Shown here one piece after another: positions 30,605 through 43,864 of a DNA stretch of 64,000 nucleotides. The notes beneath the pieces were generated by a model. It had not been told where the DNA came from, did no database searches, and saw nothing but the letters and a program-made list of their open reading frames with translations. Numbering within the stretch: position 1 is the stretch's first letter; every line of letters starts with the position of its first letter. The position numbers and the translations under genes were made by a program. The stretch lies in assembly GCF_000143415.4 (NCBI RefSeq), contig NW_003314261.1, forward strand, positions 6,263,453 to 6,327,452, read 5' to 3'. The DNA comes from Selaginella moellendorffii (lineage: Eukaryota > Streptophyta > Lycopodiopsida > Selaginellales > Selaginellaceae).

Positions 30605-30820
30605 AAGCTTTCGATTCCTCGCCTATTAAACTCCATTTTAGGGCAAGCTGAGAGATTCTTTCCTCGCGTTGGTTTTTGGGGTAAAGAGGGAAGCTGGAGG
30701 GAGCGCTGCTGGGCAAGAAGAACCAATCAATATCACGCCCCGCGCCTCGATTCGAATCGGTGATCTCGCCGCGTCGCCATTCTCCGCCAGCGCTATCGGC
30801 GCCGATTCTAGGGTTCTTTG

Positions 30821-30894
30821 GTGAGTACGCATTTTCTTTGTTTGCGCGGGCGGTGGAGTGACCCCATCTCAATTCGAGCATTGGTTTCGTGCAG
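30821..30894 (+). other. Probable intron in the 5' UTR of the CCCH/RRM gene
   Basis: A GTGAGT donor at 30821 and a TTTCGTGCAG acceptor ending at 30894 lie between the PEN-2 stop and the ATG at 30936. The size fits the other introns here. Splicing is inferred only. Confidence 0.45.
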
Positions 30895-30935
30895 GCACGC
30901 GTAAATGTACTAGATTTTCTGCTAGTGGCAGAAGC

Positions 30936-33754
30936 ATGAAGTTTGAGGATGGGCCGCTCAAGAGCTATTTGGTTAAGAACCTCCAGCCCTTGTAAGCGTT
31001 TCTATTTGTTCTTGGTTTTGGAATTCTTTGTTAACTTCTCTTTCCTTTAGGACTGCTGCGGACCCGGCGTTGCTCGCAAACTATGTAGCTGCGCTCCTCA
31101 AGAACAACAAGCCCAAGCCAGAGCTTCAGACCCTTTGCGTGGACAAACTCTTCGATTTTCTGGGCGATGGTACGTTTTTGGGAAACGCAGAGAAAGAGAT
31201 TGTAACTCTTGTTCATGTTGTCTGTCACAGGCACAAAACAGTTCGTAACACAGCTTTTTAAAGACATAGAAGATGGTACTTTGGTAGAGGTCCCAGAGGA
31301 CTCTGTCTCGCCCGCTGCTCCTCCGGCTGGCGATGCAACGACGGAAGTGAAGTCTTCTCCCACGCCCGTGACCCGGACAATACCATCAGCAATTCAGACT
31401 AACGACGATGGAGACGAGAGCTCTGACGACGAGGATGACGATAGGAATCATAAGCACAGAAGACGCATTTCTCGATCAAGGTCCTTCGACAAGGATGCCG
31501 AGGAAAACGAGAGAAGCCACCACAGGAAACGGAGCAGATCAACGGAGAATGGTCACTACAGGGACAACCATCGCCACTATGATCACCGGAGGTCTTATCG
31601 AGGTAGAGACGGCCTGGCTTCGCGAATAGTTGTTGATGGAGCTGTCCACGGAGGTGGGATGCGAGGTGGTCTTCCGTTTAGAGATGCTGGTGGCCCGAGG
31701 TTTTTCGGTCCTGGTCTGCAGCGGAATATGGCTGGTAATGGTGGACGTGGTTGGCTTCCTCCGGATCAAAGATTTGCCGGGGGTTTTCCTCCCGACTTTC
31801 CACCCGCACTTCTAGCTCAAGGACCTTCCACTTCGAACATTTTTCCCGGAAGAGTCCCTGGTGGTAGAGGTGGTCCTCCGCCGCAACCCCCGTGGGGAAA
31901 CTTTGGACTGCTGGAGAACGGATCTTTGGAAGTGATCCCACTCAATCCTCGTGGAAGCAATCCAATGGCGATGATAAGCAGGACCAGGTGCTTGGACTTT
32001 GAAGAGCGTGGATATTGTTTGCGTGGAGACTTATGTCCCATGGAGCATGGTGCAAACCGTATAGTCGTGGAGGATGTGCAGGTATGTCGCATTTACTCTT
32101 TATGCTAACCCACTTTCTACTTTTGCAGAGCCTCTCGAAGCTGACTTTACCGATCGGAAACGCAAGGAATGGAACATCATCGGGTCCACCAGAAAAGGTG
32201 GCTCGAACAAATCGAGAAAGCCTTGGTGGAGAGGATGGCAATCCGGCAAGCACGGTGTCGGATTCCTATGACCCGGACCAGCCTCTTTGGGGTGGCAAGG
32301 ATCCGTCCGACAAAGTGAGGCACTATAACTCGGAACGGCAGTGGGACAATGGATCGGATCCACGGGAAGTCGGGGTTGATGACAAAACAGGTGACAACAC
32401 TTCCAAAAGTCTAGAACCAGGTGTTTCTGTATGGGATAGGATCGGCCCTGTAGATGGTGAGAAAGGTAGCGTGAAAAGGCCGAAACTTTCAGGAGCAGAG
32501 GAAGGAAATGGTCATATGGCAAACAATGGGGGTGTACAGGCTGAGAAGCACTCACATTCGCAACGAACCGCAGCTGGGACTAGCTACGGTGGAACAGATG
32601 GCCGGGACGATAGAACGGAAAAGGCTCAGCGCACGCTATACGTGCGTTGTATTCCGACTGACAGTAATAAAGCCGATATTCTCAAGGGACACTTCCAGAA
32701 GTTTGGCAAGGTGCTAGATATTCGGATTCCGACCATGTGGAAGGACAGGGCCTTCGTGCAGTTTTACGAGCGGGAGAGTGCACTGGCAGCTCTTGCGTCA
32801 CCGGAAGCTGTTCTTGGCAACCGATTCATTCAACTCGACTGGGCAAACCGTGACAACAGAGTCCACCCGCATCCTTACGACTATCATCGTTCAAAGCCAG
32901 GTGCTCCGGCGACGGGAAAGGAAGTTCCAAACGGGACGACGGCTACACCAGGGACTCCAGCTCCGGAAGCGAAAATGCCTGCTACGAATGGCATGGCTTT
33001 GCAGGCGCAAAAGAAGCAGGAGGAGCTGGAACAGATGAAGGAGGAGATTCGGAAGAAGCAGGAGGCTCTGGCCGCGAAGAGGAACGAGTTCAAGCGGAAG
33101 CTAGACAAGCTTGCCAAGCAGGTTTGGCTCTGGTTTTACTTTCTTCTTGTTCTTGTCATTGACTCTTTTCCACTGTTGTTTCCAGGGTGTTACGCTTCCT
33201 GCGAGTGAATCTGATGCACAGGATACGGAGGATACGAACTCGTCTACCCTTCCAGCTGCTGCGAAGTCTCCAAAATCTCCTTTTCCTCGTCCTGGACAAC
33301 AATTTAACTCTGCTGCAACACCACCATGGGGACCGTCTCGGTACAAGCTTGATAATAGAACGACTGTATTCAGGATCACAAGTCCTCCACCTTCTGCGCT
33401 TTCAGACGTAAGTTCTTCTCGTTTCTTTTCGTTTGTGGCTGTCAAGACTTACGAGAGTGTGATTCTGGCTTACAGATAGTGGCACTGAAAGCGCATTTTG
33501 GAACTTATGGTGAAGTTTCCGACTTGGAAGTAGTCGAGGAAGGCAGCGCTGCCCAAGTCTCTTTTGCCACACGCCGGGACGCGGAGAAGGCTTTTGCGCA
33601 GGGGAAGTCGTGGCAAGGACAACCTCTCCAGTTCGCGTGGGTGAACAATCCCACGCCATCGTCAACCATAGCTCCGCCGCCATCGAGCTCTTCAAACTTC
33701 TCGCCCTCCATCGCGCAGCAAGACGCGACTGTTGGAATCGAAGGCACAGTCTAG
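30936..33754 (+). CDS. CCCH zinc finger and RRM protein, RBM26/RBM27 type
   Basis: Six exons: 30936-30991, 31051-31169, 31231-32081, 32129-33121, 33186-33407 and 33476-33754, giving 839 residues. The N-terminal PWI-like helical part (residues about 5-75, PALLANYVAALLKNNKP) is followed by an acidic and then Arg/Ser/His-rich region. A C-x8-C-x5-C-x3-H finger lies near residues 312-331 (RCLDFEERGYCLRGDLC). RRM1 starts near residue 510 (RTLYVRCIPTDSNKADIL, then DRAFVQFYERESALAAL). A Lys/Glu coiled coil (LEQMKEEIRKKQEALAAKR) follows, and a second RRM-like fold is in the last exon (LKAHFGTYGEVSDLEVV). This order is that of animal RBM26/27 and of the plant CCCH/RRM relatives. The role is nuclear RNA processing or decay by homology. 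Confidence 0.92.
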
Positions 33755-34289
33755 CGTGAAGAAGGTCCTTTTCCTTTTTGCTCTCAAGCTCTATCTCGGT
33801 CAAAACCTCTCCTCCCAAGGTACAGTACTCTAGTGTTCTTTCGTTCTTTCGTTCTTTTTCTTTCCATTCTGGAGCTAGAGAGAAGGGAAAGAAATCTTTG
33901 CAGCTGTTACTTAACAACAGGAGAAGATCTCTCCAAAGCTTGTATTCTTTTACTACTGAAATTTCTAATGATCTACAATCGTGCATGCAAAGAAGAGGAC
34001 AATACTAATTGGAATTCTCGTGGCTTAATGTTTTTTTTTTTTTGGTTAGTGATTTGCGCCTAAAATTTCTGACCGTGAACCATTTTTAGGGTTAGGGTTT
34101 TGGGAGAAGAGAGAGCGAGCCGAGCGATCTCCTGTCTTTGGCGCTCGCATTGATCTGTTTTCCACCGCTGCTAGGTTTCTCATGGATGGTGATGCTCTGG
34201 GCTCAATCGCAAGGGCAAATGTATGCCGGTTTTCCACTGAGATGCTGAGATTTTAGGATTTCTCGCCGCGATTGCGCCTACAAGCAAGC
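33755..34289. other. Spacer between the CCCH/RRM and Nudix genes
   Basis: A T-rich run (34030-34043) and two GGTTAGGGTTTT-type words near 34090 precede the Nudix gene. It should hold the 3' UTR of one gene and the leader of the next. No other unit is seen. Confidence 0.4.
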
Positions 34290-35133
34290 ATGACAGCGCT
34301 TGTCTCTCGGACTGGGCGGCACCAACAGCGATATCACACTGGCTATCGTCTCGTGGCTGGGTATGAGCTAGGATTTCTTTTTCTTCTTCTTCTTTTGCTT
34401 TTCTTGTCATGCTTTTCCCCGGATCTTTTGGAGTGATTGAATGGCCCGTGGCTTTTGCTTTTTAGATGCATACCATACAGATACAAGGAGGTGGATGGTT
34501 GCAATGGAAAAGAGGAGCCAGTTTTGGAGGTTTTGATGATCACTTCGAAGAGTGGGAGAGGGCTCTTGTTTCCAAAGGTAACGAAAAAAAAAAACTTTTT
34601 TTTCTTCTCCAAAGCAAACGAAACGAGCGTTTTTTTTCACAGGGAGGCTGGGAAACTGATGAAACTGTGGAAGAGGCTGCGGTGCGAGAGGCACTGGAAG
34701 AAGCTGGTGTTCGTGGCGATTTGCAGGTATGAAGTTGTAGTTCCTTTTGCTTTTGTTTTTTCTCTTCGTGATGCCCATGGCTGTGGCTTGTTTCAGGGAG
34801 ATATTGGGACGTGGGAGTTCAAAAGCAAGCGCCAGCAGAGTGACTTGAATCCTGCTGGCCTTTGCCGTGCGCATATGTTTGCGCTGGAAGTGAGAGAGCA
34901 GCTAGAGTCGTGGCCCGAGCAACACTCGAGGCAACGCGAATGGGTAAGTTCGTCGCTTTTTCTAGTTTTTGGGAAGCTCATGGAGTCTGTCTGGATTCTC
35001 GCAGTTTGTTGTTTCCGAGGCGGTGGGTCAATGCCAGGTCGATTGGATGCGGAAGGCTCTCGATAAGTGGGTGTCGTGCTTGAAAATCAGGCAAGGCGCC
35101 ACCACTTCCAACCAGGGGCAGTCCTTTATTTGA
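34290..35133 (+). CDS. Nudix hydrolase, plant NUDT12/13/16/17/18-like
   Basis: Five exons: 34290-34360, 34466-34577, 34643-34726, 34797-34943 and 35005-35133, giving 180 residues with continuous phase. A complete Nudix box G-x5-E-x7-REUxEExGU lies in exon 3 (GGWETDETVEEAAVREALEE, then AGV). Flanking blocks are YRLVAGCIPYRY, EVLMITSKSGRGLLFPK, GTWEFKSKRQ and CRAHMFALEV, as in the plant Nudix group related to diphosphoinositol polyphosphate phosphohydrolases. Likely substrates are capped or diphosphorylated small molecules; the exact one cannot be told from sequence. The C-terminus is short. Confidence 0.93.
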
Positions 35134-36670
35134 GCCAATGCCGGAAAGAGAGCGTTGGGAGAAAAAAAATTTTGTTCCACGAATGCTGGAGGATGAGGTC
35201 GAGGCCGGTAATTTTTTTTAGGTGTTACGAGGATTTTGGGGTCCCTGGGTTGCTTTTTAGGAGAGTGGAATAACTTACAAGTGGCATAGATAGAAAAGAA
35301 ATCGAAATGTTCTGCCAGGGAGATGGATGCACGCAAGTGTAGAGTTTCCATAAATTTGAATGCTACCAAAGTACGAGTGAGAATGGCTCCTCGCTCATAT
35401 TCTGTATGAGTACCAAAAGCATATGATCTTCACAGGAGAACTCTTGACTTGGAGTATCATCCGGATACATAGACTGCCAGTAGGCAGGGTGGGATTAGAA
35501 ACGCAAAGAGAACAAACGATTGACATTCTCCAGATCGAGGTTGGGGTTACACACAAGATCGCGTGAGTGGAGTTATACAATCCTCTTCAAATTGTTAGCT
35601 ATAATCTCCAGGACACAGAGATTGCTGACAGTGATTTTGTCCGGTGTGCCCCCAGCGGTCCTTGAAAATCTGGAGGAGCGAGTGTTGAGCTTGCCTGGTC
35701 GTACTCATAACTGCATCAGGTCTCCAAGGTGAGCAGCCTTTAGTCGATGGAACAATGTAGGTAAGGGAAGTTACAGCATGTATTAAAAGACAAATACTCT
35801 CTTCAATATGGTCAAAATTCAGCATACACTGGTAGTTAAGCCCAATCGATAACAATATTCCCATGGTGAGAAAATTACTATATGAAACATGATATGATTG
35901 GGCAAGAAACCCCAGAGCAATGGCTCTTGCTGCCAATTAGACCAGGTCTTCAGCCTAAACAACCATGGAATAACACATGGGCTATAAAAGTTATGGAGAA
36001 AAGTTGCATGATTTAAAATTTGCACACCATAAACAATAAGAAAGGAAAGATCAATCCATGGCATGGCCTCATCTCCTCTCTTGAGATTTTGGAAGCTCAC
36101 TCGCTTGCTCTCCCGCCCTAAATCGATTCCAAGCTGCTCTCGCTTGCCCTTGTACAGCCACTGGTCAAGGTCATTCTCACTGTGGTGAAACATGGCCAGC
36201 TAATGCACATTTATGGACTTTAGCATTACGTATCCCTTGCCATATAAGAGCTATTGCTAAGAACCAATATCAAATAAAACCAATACATATACATTGTCAT
36301 ATGAGAGCCATGCATTTTGCATACATATAAATATTTGAGGGATATTTTTAATACTCTATATTTAAAAATATTCTTAATCCAATCTATTGGAACATTTCTT
36401 GGCCTAGAATGAAGTTAGATAGTTGAGAACTATGTACATAGTTGTTTGACTTGCCAAGCAGTTGCATTGGCATCATTTGTGATCTTTGGCCTCTCCTTCT
36501 CTGTTTATAAACCCTTTCTTTTTATATTTGAATTCTAATGTTGTCTTTCAAATGGTTATTTATATTATATTTTTTAATCCATTATGACCTTTTGCTAAAT
36601 TTGTTCTACAAAACCCTAAAATTTTAAATAAAATTATTGGTTGTTTAAAAAAAAAGAGAAAAGATTGTTG
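35134..36670. other. Spacer with no supported gene
   Basis: Mixed to AT-rich. A minus-strand frame at 35819-36193 (SENDLDQWLYKGKREQ; NLKRGDEAMPWIDLSF) has ordinary amino-acid use but no family I know and no matching exons around it. From about 36200 onward the sequence becomes strongly AT-rich. Confidence 0.3.
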
Positions 36671-36676
36671 GCAAAT

Positions 36677-36740
36677 GTAAACCCCTGAAGTTGAGGCTCC
36701 TCAAAAGACATCTAGCCCAATACTACTTAGCACTAAAGAG
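36677..36740 (-). repeat. Diverged TRIM LTR end
   Basis: The sequence from TGTAAACCCCTGAAG through CTAGCCCAATACTACTTAG follows the minus-strand TRIM LTR (TGTAAGCTCCTGAATTTAG, then CAGCTCAGTATTATT) with many changes. Only this end is recognisable. Confidence 0.45.
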
Positions 36741-38132
36741 CACCATTAAAATTTGCCACTTGGCCCACACAATGGCTCCCTAAGAGGCAAAGACAGATAC
36801 CAAAAGTGGATCAATGACTTTTGTTGTTGGCCAAGCTAGCATCCATGTAATATCAATAATATAACTCTATTGGAATAACAAGTGCTATAATCAATTACTT
36901 CAAAGGTATCTCACTATATGCTTAGCAACTCACCAATGTGTGGTGGTTGGTGGCATGTTAAATTGACTCAAAGTAATAGTTGCATACACAATATCAGAGT
37001 GAATTGAGAGAGCCAAATTTATGAGGCAGTCATAAGGAGTTTTAGTTGGTAAAGGAGTGCTTAATTAAGATTGATGGCACCAACAACTATTAGGGTCTTG
37101 CAATTTCATATATGAAATTAGACAATCACCTTCTGTCACTGTTGAGCATGAAGCTCTTAGCCTTGGGATTGTATGTGACTATGAAAATAGGACATTTGAT
37201 TAAACTCCTTCATCTAGAGCTATTAATAATTGATAATGACAAGAAACCTGAATCCCAAATTGAAATACGTCTTTCTAGCAAAAACATGAAAACCTATTGG
37301 GAATTACACATTATTCCTCTTTACATTGCTGATTTCCTCATCATGGGTGATGATCTAGATGTTATTATAGGTTTAAAAATTGCTTTTATAATCATCTTAC
37401 TCCCATCCTGAAACTTAAAAGTAAGAATCTTGGAAGAATTATGAAGAGCATCTATATGTATATTGGCATTGGGCAATTCAGTTTTTGACGTAGAGGTAGG
37501 TGTTAGTTGTGCATATTTAAATTAAGATAGTGTGGTTGTTACAACATTAGGGAAATATTCAATAGGAGGGCATTGATCAATTGTGGGTGGCTAGAGGAGT
37601 TTAAGTATACTCATTTTCATGATTAATTCTCACTTTTATAATTTTTTATTTGGATGCCAAGATTTGTGTTTGAGGTAGAGCTCGTGGCTATAATGGATTT
37701 TCCATTTTTTTTCTTGAGATAGGAGGTTGAGCACTTGACATGTTTTTTAAGGTATGTAAATTCTTTCTACTTGAATGGGTCTAAAGTGTATTTGAGATTG
37801 CTTATGAGACATGAGAGGGTAATTTGACAATCAATTCTCACCAATACATTATAAAAAGCTAGAACATGGAGATTATGTTAGCTACAAAGAATATCCATGA
37901 TTTAGTTGATGATAGGTAACTTGAGGAATATATAAACTCATCATGCAAAGGCTCCTTCCCAATGTAAATAAGAGGAAGTCATTATAAACTTGCAAAAATG
38001 TCACGAATGTAATTGTGGGTATTAAAAGTGAGTCTTTTCATTCTTACTGCCATGATAGCAAGATATTGGTATTGTTGGACCCTTTATCAATCTTTGCCTA
38101 AACTAATTGAGAAATTGATCATCATGCATATA
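36741..38132. other. AT-rich region, possible retroelement dust
   Basis: A plus-strand frame at 37112-37411 contains LHIIPLYIADFLIMGDDLDV and IIGL, faintly like the end of a gypsy protease, but no active-site DSG is visible. I do not call a gene here. Confidence 0.3.
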
Positions 38133-39257
38133 CTTATGCTAGAGGGGATGGTCCAAAGTTGAGTTGAGCTCAATTCAACACAAGTCAACTCAAGTCAACA
38201 CAGTCAACAAGAAGTATTACAAAGGAAATCTAAATTGAACAAATGAATAAGATTGAATTGTTTAGAAAAGATAAAGTTCATGAGAACCTATCTTTTATAA
38301 AGCTATATTATTTTATTATGACTACTATTACAGCTGTCATATTTTGATTTGACTACTTAATATTTTGAATACTTTTATAATTGTAAATACTATTCCTTCA
38401 TTCAAAAGATTTTCTAAGGTTCTTGAGAAGATGGGAAGCAAGGAAAATACAAGATCTGTGAGTAAGAGTTGTAGTGCAAAGGAATGTTAGAATGCTAATT
38501 TTGTTTCACTACTACAATCTCCATATTATGCTCATAGTCCTTATTACTTATTTGGGAATGTGGAGATCACTATCATAATTGATAAAAATGTTCTTGTTAC
38601 TTCTGAAACAACAATCTAGAGCAAGAGAAATGAAGAAATGAATAGCATGGTAAAAAGCACCAAGAAATCTACTCCATAAAACTTTCTATGACATTTGTAA
38701 TTTACATATTAATTCATATTAAAAACTCTGTTGCCTACCTATATTGCAATCCTCTCATATGGTAAAACCAAGGTATATTTTTGTAGTGAATCCTCATTAA
38801 AAGTTTTGGGAGTTGTTTGTAAATAATAATAAAAGAAATTGAAATCTTTTGAAAGACTCAAAAGTAATATCACATCAAAGAATCAAATTTATCTACATTT
38901 CCAAGACTGAAAGGCAATTTCACATGAGAGAATGGTAGCGTGCCAACGTGCTCTACCACTATAATGTGGTTTATATTTTCTTGCAGTCTATTTCCCTAGA
39001 CATTTGGCATGTGTAGAAAAGAATATATGTGTAGCAAAGTAGGATTTCATCATAATGATAGAGCATGTGTATACATGATAATCTAAAATTTTAGAAGCTC
39101 TTATGTTTATAAACAAGCTTTGATTATGAAGCCCCATTTCGAAGACTGATATTTAAAGAATCTGAGTATTGTCAGTGTCATAATAAATAAACCTCATTCC
39201 TGAGACTAAAACTTAATATATAAACTATCTAGAAAAGTTATAGTCATCATAGTTTTT

Positions 39258-39782
39258 TTGTTCTCCTTGAGCTTCTTAGAAGTTTGTATTGAAATGGCTC
39301 AAAAGAAACTCATTGCTACTTGTACTTGGCCCCCCAACATTTCATATCAATCTCCACCTCCATCCCTAAGTTCTACCAACATTCCACCTTCATCTCCACA
39401 TAATAATCCTTTTCTACTGAGGGCTCTAGTGAAGCTAAACTAGAGCTCCTTATATATAAAATTCCGAATCTTGCTATTAGAGAGGGATTGCCTCTAGTGC
39501 TTCAAGAACAATGCCACATGTTTTTGCAAGATCTTGCTCCTGACATGGCGGGATTACTTGAAAGCACAGAACACTATTACATTCGGTGTCCAATATATTA
39601 TTTTTCCTTGGACCAAATGGCTCTATGGGTTTACAAACTTTTCTTGAGCACTGTAGGAATTGCCCAATAGCAGGTATAGAAAATATGCACGTATGGATGT
39701 ACAATAGATTCAAGAATGAGTTACGGACATATACGCTTCATGGTGAGGAACAACATCCCCTTGGGAAACACTGCATTGGCTA
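39258..39782 (+). pseudogene. Coding relic of unknown function in the MULE
   Basis: Frames 39258-39443, 39488-39670 and 39586-39783 together read MAQKKLIATCTWPPNIS, a Pro/Ser-rich part, EQCHMFLQDLAPDMAGLLE and then GPNGSMGLQTFLEHCRNC with ENMHVWMYNRFKNELRTYT. A stop near 39440 and at least one frameshift near 39600 break it. The last part also exists in the inverted copy (about 55.62-55.77 kb). It is convergent with the methyltransferase-like gene. I do not recognise the family. Confidence 0.45.
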
Positions 39783-40358
39783 GTGCAAAATATAGGGTTT
39801 TTAGGCCACCCTATAATGGAATGTAAGATCTAGAATTACTTTACTATACTATAGTATTGTCACTATTAAAAGAAAAAATATAATAAAATGATATTAGTTG
39901 TAGGTAACATACTTTGTTCTAGAAGGTACTATCATATCACATACAATTGTTTACAAAATGTTGAAGGAGGAGATGGCAACACATAAGTGCTATAAAGTGA
40001 TGGTGACGTGAAAATAATTTGCAATTATGATATCTGACATTGACACTGACATCTGACACTTTTACTAACATCTGACACTTTTACTGACATCTGACACTTT
40101 CATTGACATCTGATATATAACAAGTTTTTCATTTTATGTAAGGATGCAATTAACTTTCTTCTGCCTCATCATCAACATAATGATTTCTTTTATGCTTCCT
40201 CCTATATTGGTATTGTGGGGAAGATTCACCTTGCATATGTTGAGCCATGGCTTTTGCATAGTCAGGGAGACTTCCAAAGCCTCCAATTCTAGAAACTCTA
40301 GGTGATTGTGATCTATAAAATAGAATTAAATATATATTGAAATTTTAATAAATATAAT

Positions 40359-43300
40359 TTACCTCCTTGAGGTAGGAGGCAATTCATGAAATCCTTTGAG
40401 CCGGTGTTTGAAGAAATGATGTTCTTCAATAGCAAACATTGACCTACCAGAGTCACGTGTTGCCTCCACCATAGAACCACTACCTACTGTGCAATCAATC
40501 ACAACACCATCTGGTGGGCAATAGAGCTCAAGCAAAACTTGCATTGCCAATGGAGTTCGAAATCAGTACTCTGGAAACGTGTTGCAAATTTGCTCATCCA
40601 CAAGGTTGGGTATGATGTTAGTGGAACTGTCGTACCCAAGCAAAACATATGCTACACATTCGCTATCACGAAACCCATAATGTGTGTTTCTGCAGAAGGC
40701 ATGATAGGTCCACATCATAACCTGGAAAATAAAAATACTTAGAAATTAGATAAAAATATAAAATACATACTCACCTTTTAGGCTTCTCGTGGATGCCCCT
40801 CGTATCGACACTAATAAGATCCATGATGCACCTGGAAGAGAATGACTTGAAATGAACTTCTGCTACGCATGTCATAAGATCATACATTCAATTGGGGTCG
40901 TTCGGCAGGATGAAGACGACATGGCCAACTTCGAGCATAAGTGCTTCGGACAATAGGAATGCATCGCGTATGTGGTTAGGTGTGAGAAAGTTCCAATCCT
41001 CAACTTTCCCATTGATATTTAAAAGATCATTTGGAAAGTCAAAGAGAATGAAGTTTGCAACTGGGAGCAAGGGCTTTTGTATCTTTTGGCACCAACGGTT
41101 GAATTGGCACCATATATCCATGTTGATGTCGTCTTCTATGAAAGATGTCAACAATCTACTGTAAGAGCCAATGAAGATACTCACAATGCCTCGTTGTGTT
41201 ATTAGGGATACAGGACAAACCTATAAAAGAGTTAAGTGAATGAAAAAAACAATAAATAATATGCTACTGTCATATGGCGTGTTGTCAATGAGAGTTCCTC
41301 CAACTCCTCTTCACGAGCATCTCGTTGAGCTGGAATGAAATTACTACCAACAGTCATTGCTGCAAAAAATATGTATTACCACCTTTAGTTTGTAAAATTC
41401 ACTTTGGCTTACCTCGAAGTTGATGTGATATTTTGTGAACCACTTGATCATCATTATTTACTGATAGAACCTGATCTGGATCTTGGTTATTTGATGGTTG
41501 AATTAGAGCCTGATCCTGTCTAGTGGTGGAACATAAACTTAATCTAGAGCTTCCTCATCCTCGTCTCCATCATCACTTGCATTGCCATTGTTGCTAACAT
41601 TAACAACTTCCTTGTGATCTAGTGTAGAGGTCTCCTTCCCTAGGAGCTCCAACTCCCAAGGGCATTCTATTTTCTGTGCCTTCAGAACTCTTGCAAACAT
41701 TGTTGGTTACATTATTCCATCCCTTACACCCTTTGCAACAAGTTGAGTGCAAATTGGTGCCTCAAATGGCATGCCTCTATATTGAAGATACCTGTAAACA
41801 CTATATATTTAAAAAAAGTCTTAGAAATCATATTATACTTGTAAACTGCACATCACATGAAATAAGGTTGATCATGTTAGCAATCATAAGTTGTTGTGCT
41901 TGTAGATTTCTCTGGTAGCCACCCCTCTTCGATCCCTTCTAATGACGTGTAGATGTAGGTATCAAAAGACATGAATGTGCCATCTAGATTGTCACTAATA
42001 TGCGATGCCAAAACCTTCTCACCTTCACTTATAGTTTGTGTGATGTAGACAACCCTTCTCATCATGTTCTCAAATAGTTCTGGCAGTCCTTTCTCTTTGT
42101 TCATTAAGGAGAAATTGAGGAACTCCAAAGTCTCTATCTGTTGCTTATATGGAAGCTTCGATTTTGCAATATTATAAATCATGTCATTTGGAGTTTTGTT
42201 CACTGCAAAAATAATATATGTATAATTGAGAAAAATGAAGTGTGATAAAAAACTTATATTCATGAGAAGAAATTTCGACTATAGTCTCTAACCACTCCTT
42301 CAGCCTATGATTATCTACAATGCATATTAGTTTCTTCAACTTTGAAGACTTTGCATGCTGAATTTTGTGCTCAATTTGTACGAACTCAGTTGAGAGCTCT
42401 TCCTGATTCTTCTCTGGATATGCAAGTTCATAAGCATCTTGCTTGACCTTCATCAAAGGCTAAAAACCAAAACAATAAAAAGAGTGCCTTATAAAATAAA
42501 AGGGAAAGACATACCTTACACCATATAGCGAGCATAAAATTGATTGGGTTGTTGAACCAAGTTGTACCATCATTTTGAGTGCATGAGTGTCGAACAAATA
42601 TTGCAAGATCATCACCATGATGTTGGCAAATGTCATCCTCACTCAAGTCTACCAAAAATCGAAGTTGCTCGATGTCATGGACAAGGTTTTGCTTTTGAAT
42701 AGTGAATTGTCCAAGCCTATATTTAAACACGACAAAACAAGTTAAAGTGGAATTATAGGTAAAACTATAAAACTTACACATTGATCTTTTAGTAGGCCAA
42801 GATAAGTCTGTTGACATCCAAAGGTCCCCTCGCATAGACATGGCCGACTGGAACATTGATATAGTAGACGGGATCATCACGAAAATGATCATCAATACAG
42901 TTCATCTAAATTCCATATCGGTGGTTACTATCAATAATTTGGAACATTGTCCCCGCAAGCTGTTGAGTCTCAAGATGTTTGATAAGTATGTTATCAAATT
43001 CTAGGGACTTCCTCCTTCAAATAGGATCCTAGCTATTCACAATCTCAGGTGTGAAGGTAATGATCTCCATTTTTCCTGGCTTGCAAAAAGAGACTAGAAA
43101 CATACTAGTATTTGTTGCAAGGCCATTCTGTTTGAACAAGCTGTATATATCCGAGTTGACATACATGGATGCTGTGCAGACAAGGTTCGTCTACTGCAAA
43201 CGGCAAAGGGGGATTTCTCTGATCAAGTCATAAGGGCTTGGCCACTTGAGTGTCTCAAGTGTTTGGTGAACTGCTTTTTCCCTTATCCGCATAACAGTCT

Positions 43301-43744
43301 CTTAGAAGCGCTTGTCCACCACGTGTTAGGAAGGTCTACAACTCTTTCAGCTCCAAGCTATTCTTTAGATTCCCTATCGTGAACACCACTAGATTGCCCA
43401 ACTTTAGGGATTTGCGCTGGTGGTGGGCCAGTGAGGAGTAAAGGTGGAGGTGGTAGTGGTGATGGGGGTGGTGGTGGTGGCAGTGGCAGCGGGGGTGGAG
43501 GCAATAGTGGCAGTGGTGGTGGCAATGGTGGCGGTGGCGGTGGCGATGGCGGTGGTGGAGGTGGTGATGGTGGTGGTGGAGGTGGCAATGGCGGTGGTGG
43601 AGGTGGTGATGGCGGAGGTGATGGTGGTGGAGGCGGTGGATCTCTAAGTAAATGTGTCTTTTGTTGATGTGCCAATAGACATGTCGATCGTGATGTCGTC
43701 GTCAGTGTTGAATTGAACTTTTTGTGTCTTCTTAACTCCAACAA
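40359..43744 (-). pseudogene. Proline-rich protein with N6/N4 DNA-methyltransferase-like domain
   Basis: Minus-strand blocks, probably exons with decay. 43744-43358 starts with HKKFNSTLTTTSRS, then runs of PPPPS. 42730-42510 has DIEQLRFLVDLSEDDICQHH and WFNNPINFMLAIWCK. 42450-42260 has LKKLICIVDNHRLKEWLETI. 42210-41880 has SKLPYKQQIETLEFLNFSLM. 41184-40890 has NFILFDFPNDLLNINGK, then HIRDAFLLSEALML and GHVVFILPND. 40550-40359 has DGVVIDCTVGSGSMVEATRD, then FAIEEHHFFKHRL. The DFPN word (41029-41040) followed later by a DxxxGSGS word (40473-40496) is the motif order of beta-class adenine-N6/cytosine-N4 methyltransferases, in which motif IV precedes motif I. The usual DPPY is changed to DFPN, so activity is doubtful. 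Several frames carry stops, and exon borders were not resolved. Confidence 0.55.
43431..43667 (+). repeat. GGTGGTGGC-type microsatellite
   Basis: About 220 bp of imperfect GGT/GGC triplets. On the minus strand it encodes the proline-rich PPPPS tract of the methyltransferase-like gene. The glycine-rich plus-strand reading has no support. Confidence 0.85.
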
Positions 43745-43864
43745 CCTTTTTATGTATTACAATTTTCCTTTTCTACAAGAGAAAAAATTTTGTTAGTCAA
43801 ATTAAATAAAGATAATAAGAAATTCAAACAATCAAAGAGAGAAAAAAAAAATTAAGTGGGCCTA

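Noticed and set aside
37112-37411. Gypsy protease
   Set aside because: The IADFLIMGDDLDVIIGL-like end is suggestive, but no active-site Asp motif or neighbouring gag/RT could be found.
43431-43667. Glycine-rich protein on the plus strand
   Set aside because: It is the complement of the Pro-rich tract and consists only of triplet repeats, with no flanking coding sequence.
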